From contig NC_132894.1 of the NCBI RefSeq assembly GCF_030463535.1, forward strand, positions 34,744,125 through 34,808,124: a DNA stretch of 64,000 bases. Reading direction: 5' to 3'. A program made the position numbers and the translations under genes. The notes under the pieces were generated by a model. The model was not told the DNA's origin. It saw only the letters and a list, made by a program, of their open reading frames with translations, and ran no database searches. Source of the stretch: Salminus brasiliensis (taxonomy: Eukaryota > Chordata > Actinopteri > Characiformes > Bryconidae). Every line of letters starts with the position of its first letter. Position 1 is the first letter of the stretch. Positions 58,412-64,000 of the stretch are shown piece by piece.

Positions 58412-59139
58412 TTTTTTATTATTATTATTATTATTATTTATTTTTATTTATTTATTTATTTATTCGGATCAGATGTCCAATCTAGCGTTTTCTCCGAGCT
58501 AGGCATCAGATCTGTACTATATTTAGTTCCATCAAATACCCCCCCCCCCCCTTCCTGGACTTAAGATCAGACACACTCCTTCGGTGGGATGGATCCTGAA
58601 ACCCGAATGTCATTCCGCAGCACAGTCCCTGTCGGTGTCTGTGGAACTCCAGGCAGCTAGCCGTGGACTCGGTTCCAGCCACTGACTTTCAGCGCCTTTC
58701 GCTTTGCCAAATCCGACACTCAGCTGTGTGTGTATGTATGTGTGTGTGTGGTAGGGGAGCGCCGTGAATGGACAGTCAGGCTGTATGAAAGTTTAATGAC
58801 TTGACCGTCTCTGTGGATTTCCGGGCTGCAGTGTGCCGTGGTTCGGAATATTAAAACCGCATCCAGCTCGGCGGGGCCGGAGCGAGGGGGAGTCGGGACT
58901 TGGCGCGTGCAGTTGAGGTCGTTTTAAAAGGACTGGGGACGCTCCTCTGTTTTTGTTCAGTTGGCCGGCTGTTGCGAGCTTTTCGTTCTTCGAGCCGGCC
59001 ATCCTGGTCCACATCAGCTGTGGAAACTCCTGTGGATAGGGTTCCTGAAACCGCCTGCCTCTTAAAAACAAAGGTCGCCATTGTCTTCTCGCAATGCCGT
59101 CCCTTCTTTAACTTTATCGGCTTTACTACCCTGGTATTT
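58412..59139. other. intron 2: no exon recognised
   Basis: (ATT)n/(TTTA)n at 58417-58465, C10 at about 58541, TGTG tract at about 58726-58751. Opposing frames over 58793-59193 have no domain. Confidence 0.4.
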
Positions 59140-59300
59140 ACATCTACACTGATCTGCCATAACATTAAAACCACTGATGGGCGAAGTGAATGACGTTGAT
59201 GATCTGGTTACAGCGGCTCCTGTATGTTAGGCAGCGAGCGAACAGTTCAGTCAGTTCTTGAAGGTGATGAATTTGCTGAAGCAGGAAAAATTGTTCAGGC
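59140..59300 (+). mobile_element. Tc1-like transposon 5' end fragment
   Basis: TACACTGATCTGCCATAACA then TTAAAACCACTGATGGGCGA, GGCAGCGAGCGAACAGTTCA and GAAGCAGGAAAAATTG: the 5' end of the family seen inverted at 55985 and 20296. Confidence 0.65.
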
Positions 59301-59854
59301 AGGCCGTCCTGGACCGCCGTAGGGGTGCGTAAACCTGTGAATTGGGTTTGAGATAGAGGTGGGCAATAAGACTGTATAACAGTGACCAACTGGACATTCC
59401 ATTACAAGTAGTGTAATTAGTCCTGTTTATTAGATTAAATGTGATTTTTTTTAAATTGTAAATCTCTGTGCTGGGTATTGAGGGGTGTATTTATTTATTT
59501 ATTTATTTATTTATTTTTTCATTTCTAAATATTGCAATGAATATGTATTGTAAAAATTGCCATTAAATATTGTGATTTCTTTTAGCATTTATCAGGGTTA
59601 TTTAAATAAAATTCAACAAGCTTCAATTAGAGAATTTCCTCAAGCCGAGGTCCGGAACATCGTTATGTCTGATTTGCGTTACGTTTCAGTGCCGTATCCT
59701 GTTTCCTGAAGTAGCCTGGTAGTTCTATTAACATGTTATATAGTCAACAACTGACTGTCCAATCAAATGACAAATTAAATTATGGTTCAGTAAATTTTTT
59801 CGCTGATCTGTACAAATTATTAGATACTCTACATAAAAGAAAAATGATCCAGTC

Positions 59855-60413
59855 AAATCACTGCTTTTAATAATGGCCATGGTCTCGGACATATGGGACA
59901 GACACTGGGTTAGGACAGCTCTGTCCTAATGAAACTAGAAATACGAAATGTACAGAAATCCGCTAAATACACTGAACTGAATGTACATTTACAGAACAAA
60001 ATATATACTGTGAAACACTCCAGAACTAAATGTATAAGAAAAATACTAAATGTTCATAATCACAACATATATAGAAACATGCTAAATTCCTAGAACTAAA
60101 TACAGTAAATTTAGAAAACTAAATATACAGAAATACTAAACTTGAACCAAATATTCTAAATTTCCAGAACTGTACTAAATATATATTGAACACATATAAA
60201 ACCTTAATGTACAGAACGAAATATGAAACATACTGAATATACAAACTAAATGTGCTACTTTTACAGAGTTAAATATACATAACATAAAAATTTACAGAAA
60301 TATAAAGAAATATACTAAATATTTAATAATGCAGAGTCCCGCTTAACAGCACTGCTCTTATTAATGGCCATGGTCTCGGGCATATGGGACAGACACTGGG
60401 TTAGGACAGCTCG
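59855..60413. repeat. AT-rich degenerate repeat (ACTAAATGTACAGAA words), block 1
   Basis: 59935-60330 consists of short irregular units such as ACAGAACTAAATGTAC and AGAAATACTAAA. It is bracketed by two copies of AATGGCCATGGTCTCGG(A/G)C and GGACAGACACTGGGTTAGGA (59872-59920 and 60362-60410). Confidence 0.85.
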
Positions 60414-60939
60414 CTTTTCGCTCCACGTTTCTCTTTTTAGAGCTGCCATGTGACTTCACTTTTCCCTGACTCACTTTCTTCTCCGACTGCTGTCTCTCGT
60501 CTCGTCTGTGTGTCTCTCACTGTCTGAGCACCACATTATATTTGCAGTGCAAATATAGATTGGTCTGAGAGTTTCCTGGACTGCTGTTACAGTATTGGCC
60601 AGAAAAGTTACACTGGTTAAAATAAACAGCATCAAAATAATAAATATTTATTATTCGTCAATTATTATTTATCAGTAGTTTATCAGTTTAGGTCACGGTC
60701 CTGATGGGACAGCGTTTAGGTTTGGGTTCGGGTTTGTATTCGGACCGTGACCCACATTAATGACCTCAGGTTTACACTCTTAAAAACAAAAGAGCTTTGG
60801 GACGCCCGCACGTCTCCAGCTCCAGTCTCGTTAGTAGAGGCACCAGTTGGATGCAGTGATCTTTGTGAGAAGTTGAGCGCAAGTGGAGGAATCCAGTCCG
60901 AGGGTTGTTTCGGGCTTGTGCGGGCCGTGCTCTCGCTCG

Positions 60940-61180
60940 GTTTAGGGTGTAATTGCCCCATTAGACTGCTCCATGCATTAATCTTTAAGCTAACCTTAGT
61001 CAGGACGCCTGTGCTTTAACAAGGATGCTAAGCAATAATTAGTCCTGTGGAGCTCTGCATTAATTAGTATGCCTAATTGATACGCTCCAACATGAAATGC
61101 TCGGCACTTGCAGGCTTCTCAAACACCTCCAGCCATGACCTTTAAAAAGAGCATAAACTGAATCCAGATTCGCATGTGTA
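60940..61180. other. candidate conserved noncoding element in intron 2
   Basis: Non-repetitive sequence with closely spaced homeodomain-like words: CATGCATTAATCTTTAAGC, GCAATAATTAGTCCTG and GCATTAATTAGTATGCCTAA. It lies between two copies of the ACTAAATGTACAG repeat. Judged by texture; no alignment available. Confidence 0.35.
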
Positions 61181-61254
61181 ACGGAAGAGACGTTGGTTCC
61201 GTTACACCACGCTTGTGACGAGGCTACGAGGTAATTCCTCTACTAAAAATTAAA

Positions 61255-62045
61255 CTATGAATACGAAATGTAGAGAAATCGCTAAATACACTGTACTGAA
61301 TCTACATTTACAGAACGAAATATACTGTGAAATACTCCAGAACTAAATGTATAAAATGTACAGAAATATTATACGAAATATTCATAATCATATTAAATAT
61401 ATAGAAACATACTAAATTCCTAGAACTAAATACAGTAAATTTAAAAAACTAAATGTACAGAAATACTAAACTTTCAGAACCAAATCTTCTAAATTTCCTG
61501 TACTAAATATATATTGAACACATACAAAACCTAAATGTACAGAACAAAATTCGAAATATACTGAATATACAAACTAAATGTGCAGAATTTACAGAACTAA
61601 ATAAAAATGCATAACATACAAATTTACAGAAATATAAAGAAATGTACTAAATATAGAGAATTATTATTAAATATTCTGACGTACAGAACTATGCTAAATA
61701 TATGGAACTAAGTATACAGAAATTAAACGTACAGAAATTGGCTAAATAGCTAGAAAAGTATGTATTAAAGTTACAAAACCAAAATGTAATAAATTCAAAG
61801 AAATAAACATAAAAACTAGATATTTAGAAAAACTAAATATTCTCGATGTATGGAAATGTACTAAATATACAAAACTGACAGAACTGTACTAAATACACAG
61901 AACTAAATGTAGTAGATGTAGATAACTATAAAGAAATATAATTACCTAAATTAACAAAATTAACTAATATAAAATATTTTTAAAAATATGTACTTGATGC
62001 ACAATAAACCAAGTTTCATAATATTTAAATAAATAATAAATATGA
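61255..62045. repeat. AT-rich degenerate repeat (ACTAAATGTACAGAA words), block 2
   Basis: 61255-61530 aligns to 59935-60215 segment by segment (AATACGAAATGTA, GCTAAATACACTG, TTCCTAGAACTAAATACAGT) with an offset of about 1.32 kb. The array then continues with related units to within about 100 bp of the exon 3 acceptor. Confidence 0.85.
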
Positions 62046-62150
62046 TAAATGTACAGACATAAGAGGCTTGTATGTTCTTGTAACATACCCCCCCACCCCG
62101 ATCTACATCATTGGTCTAACGTGCCTTCTGCATTTCTTCCTGCGTTTCAG

Positions 62151-62370
62151 CATCGACAAAGTCTCGAAGGTGGCTTCTCCCGTCCTGGTGATCCACGGCA
62201 CGGAGGACGAGGTCATCGATTTCTCCCACGGCCTGGCCATCTACGAGCGCTGCCCTCGCGCCGTGGAGCCGCTGTGGGTGGAGGGAGCAGGCCACAACGA
62301 CATCGAGCTGTACGCTCAGTACCTGGAAAGACTGAAGCAGTTCATCTCCTTTGAGCTGGCTACCTCCTGA
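62151..62370 (+). CDS. abhd17c: abhd17c coding exon 3: catalytic Asp and His, C-terminus
   Basis: Completes Ser222 (AG+C), then [20 protein letters not shown] with catalytic Asp241 in the GTED motif, then [20 protein letters not shown] and [12 protein letters not shown] with catalytic His270. The protein ends FELATS and TGA at 62368-62370. The acceptor has a long pyrimidine tract ending TGCGTTTCAG. These residues line up with the Ser/Asp/His triad of the family (Ser211, Asp276 and His305 in the 329-residue human protein as I recall it; each is shifted by 35, the length of the Ala/Pro insertion absent here). No frameshift, stop or lost key residue is visible, so the gene looks functional. Confidence 0.96.
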
Positions 62371-62393
62371 ACACACACACACACACACACACA
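62371..62393. repeat. (AC)n microsatellite abutting the stop codon
   Basis: About 11.5 AC units begin directly after TGA of abhd17c, followed by imperfect AC-rich sequence to about 62404. Confidence 0.95.
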
Positions 62394-64000
62394 ATACACA
62401 CAACTGCGCCACCAAGATCAAGGCACACGTTTTGAGGAGCTCCTCCATGACCAAGGCTGAGGAGCACCATCAAGTATTGTTGCACTTGCTGGAAAAAAAA
62501 AAAAAAACACAAAAAATCTGATTTTTTTTTTTTTTTTTTTACTAAATAAAAAAGGCTCTGAGGAGGCGGTGCGGAAGATGAGGAGCAGAGCCTTTCCATC
62601 TCTACAGGGGGGGAAATGTTTTTTTTTCTACCTAATGAAGAATTTCAAGAATTTTTTTTGCACCAATTTACATAATTTTTTTTTTTTGTTTGAATTGTTT
62701 AGATGTTTTTTTTGCGTAAAACCTCCGACTTTGTCTGGGGAAATTAACAGATGCACTTTTCTCGTGCGAATGTTTTTTCAGGTGACCACTGTATTTTATT
62801 AATATTTTTTTGTCTGCTCTGATTGTTTTTAATTATTTCGTGGCATTCCATTTAATTCTCGTCAACTGAGATGAAGAAAAAAACAAAACAACAACAGACT
62901 TTGATTTTGACGCTCTGAGTTTTTACGAGGCCAGTCCGTGAGTCCGTGTGCAAGGGTGTATGTCTTTGTTTGTCCGAAACAAAAACGAATTTACTGCCCA
63001 GGGGAAAAACTGCTCAGTTGAAATTGAACTGGGAGAAAACCTGCCTTACTGAGAGCGCGAGAATGCGAGAGCGTGTGAGAGCGTGATCTCCACTTCTGAA
63101 CTGTGCAGGATTCCTGGTTCACTGTCTGTTTGACTCTGGAGCATGGTGCTTTGTGTTACTGCATTTATTCAGGGCATTGTTTCTGCGTGGACACTACACT
63201 ACAATCGACTAGACGCAATCAATACACTAAATAGGGTCTTAAAATGTGAATCTTCATCATTTCTTTCTTTTAGCGCCAACACTATAGTAAGCCTTACGCC
63301 CACAGACGCGGTTCGGGTTTTTTATTATTATTATTATTATTATTATTTCCTCCTGTCCAGTGTTCTCGGGGGTTAATGCTAGCTGCTACTCTTCGAATAA
63401 AGGAAAATCTCAGTTATTTCATGGGAACAGGGAAGCTTTTCTCGGGGTGAACGCTGGCTGCTGCTCTTTTAAATGAGAAATAATCACTGTGAAACTGAAC
63501 TTTTAACAAAACAGTCAAGGTACAAAAGGTACAAAGTCAAACACTGATCGCATTGAGCCATTTCTCTCCACCTTCCGCAGCTTCTTCTCTCCGACCCCAG
63601 AGGACACGACCCCCCATCCCCCCCCCCATCCCCTCTCCCGAAAACAAGGAGCGAGTATCTCGCTGAAGAACAATAAGAGCGCTTGCTTGGAGGGTTTACT
63701 TTTTTCGTTTGTGGGAGGAAAGCAGCAGCTCTGAAAATGTTAATGTATTCAGGCCTTTGTTTCAGGGGTAGCAGCAGACATTAGGACGGGACTTGGACTT
63801 GAGCACAAAAAAGGAACTCGATGGTTTAATTGGAGCAGCTGCAGTTCCCGCATGATGATTGTCAGCGAGATGAAGAATGGACTTTTGGACCGGTCGGGGT
63901 GGACAGGCTGAATTTGGAATGGGTTTGAGTCTGTGTATTGCTGTAAGGTGAAGCAGTGACGGTGTGTGTGTGTTTAAACGGGATGTCGTCTTGTCTGTCT
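62371..64000 (+). other. abhd17c 3' UTR and downstream flank
   Basis: The stop codon is followed at once by an (AC) run (62371-62393), then several long T or A runs (62491-62504, 62522-62540, around 62620-62710). Candidate poly(A) signals AATAAA lie at 62545-62550 and 63396-63401. The second could end a UTR of about 1 kb. (TTA/ATT)n lies at about 63323-63347. No further coding frame is recognised to the end of the window. Confidence 0.6.

Noticed and set aside
63143..63376. 77-codon frame downstream of exon 3
   Set aside because: Ends in a TAT-repeat tyrosine run; no domain; likely UTR or flank.

Overview
This is eukaryotic, vertebrate-type DNA, most likely from a teleost fish. The window holds one recognisable protein-coding gene, on the + strand and split by two very long introns. 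Everything else is interspersed and tandem repeats typical of teleosts: hAT-like elements with terminal inverted repeats, Tc1-like transposase relics, tRNA-derived SINEs, LINE fragments, many TG/TA/CTG microsatellites and several minisatellites. An otophysan such as a characiform is a guess from the look of the repeats, not a demonstrated assignment. No prokaryotic gene organisation, tRNA gene, rRNA gene or CRISPR array is present.

The gene is abhd17c (alpha/beta-hydrolase domain 17C, FAM108 family), a predicted membrane-tethered protein depalmitoylase. Three coding exons were placed from reading frame, splice consensus and family motifs: 20994-21478, 46577-46756 and 62151-62370. Together they give 294 codons plus a stop with no frame break. 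The catalytic triad is complete (Ser176, Asp241, His270) and so is the N-terminal cysteine cluster. Intron 1 is about 25.1 kb and intron 2 about 15.4 kb; both are phase 2.

Layout. 1-3200: a mosaic of duplicated blocks sharing an invariant TGACGGGGTGGT core. 3200-17400: upstream intergenic DNA with a TIR element, Tc1 and LINE relics and several minisatellites. 17415-20077: a 73-bp minisatellite of 36 full units with a 10-unit higher-order repeat, ending about 0.9 kb before the start codon. 20440-21500: CpG-rich promoter with a full CRE palindrome, two upstream ORFs and exon 1. 21479-46576: intron 1, with locally duplicated hAT derivatives, a degenerate array rich in ATCGATTA, a hAT MITE with a perfect 8-bp target duplication, and more relics. 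46577-46756: exon 2. 46757-62150: intron 2, with 51-bp minisatellites, a SINE cluster, Tc1 relics, an 883-bp element with 60-bp inverted repeats, and an AT-rich duplicated repeat. 62151-64000: exon 3 and the 3' UTR or downstream flank.

I found no convincing new multi-gene system. The most unusual structures are the 73-bp array with its 730-bp higher-order duplication next to the promoter, the conserved GC-rich core in the first 3 kb, and the ATCGATTA-rich arrays in intron 1.
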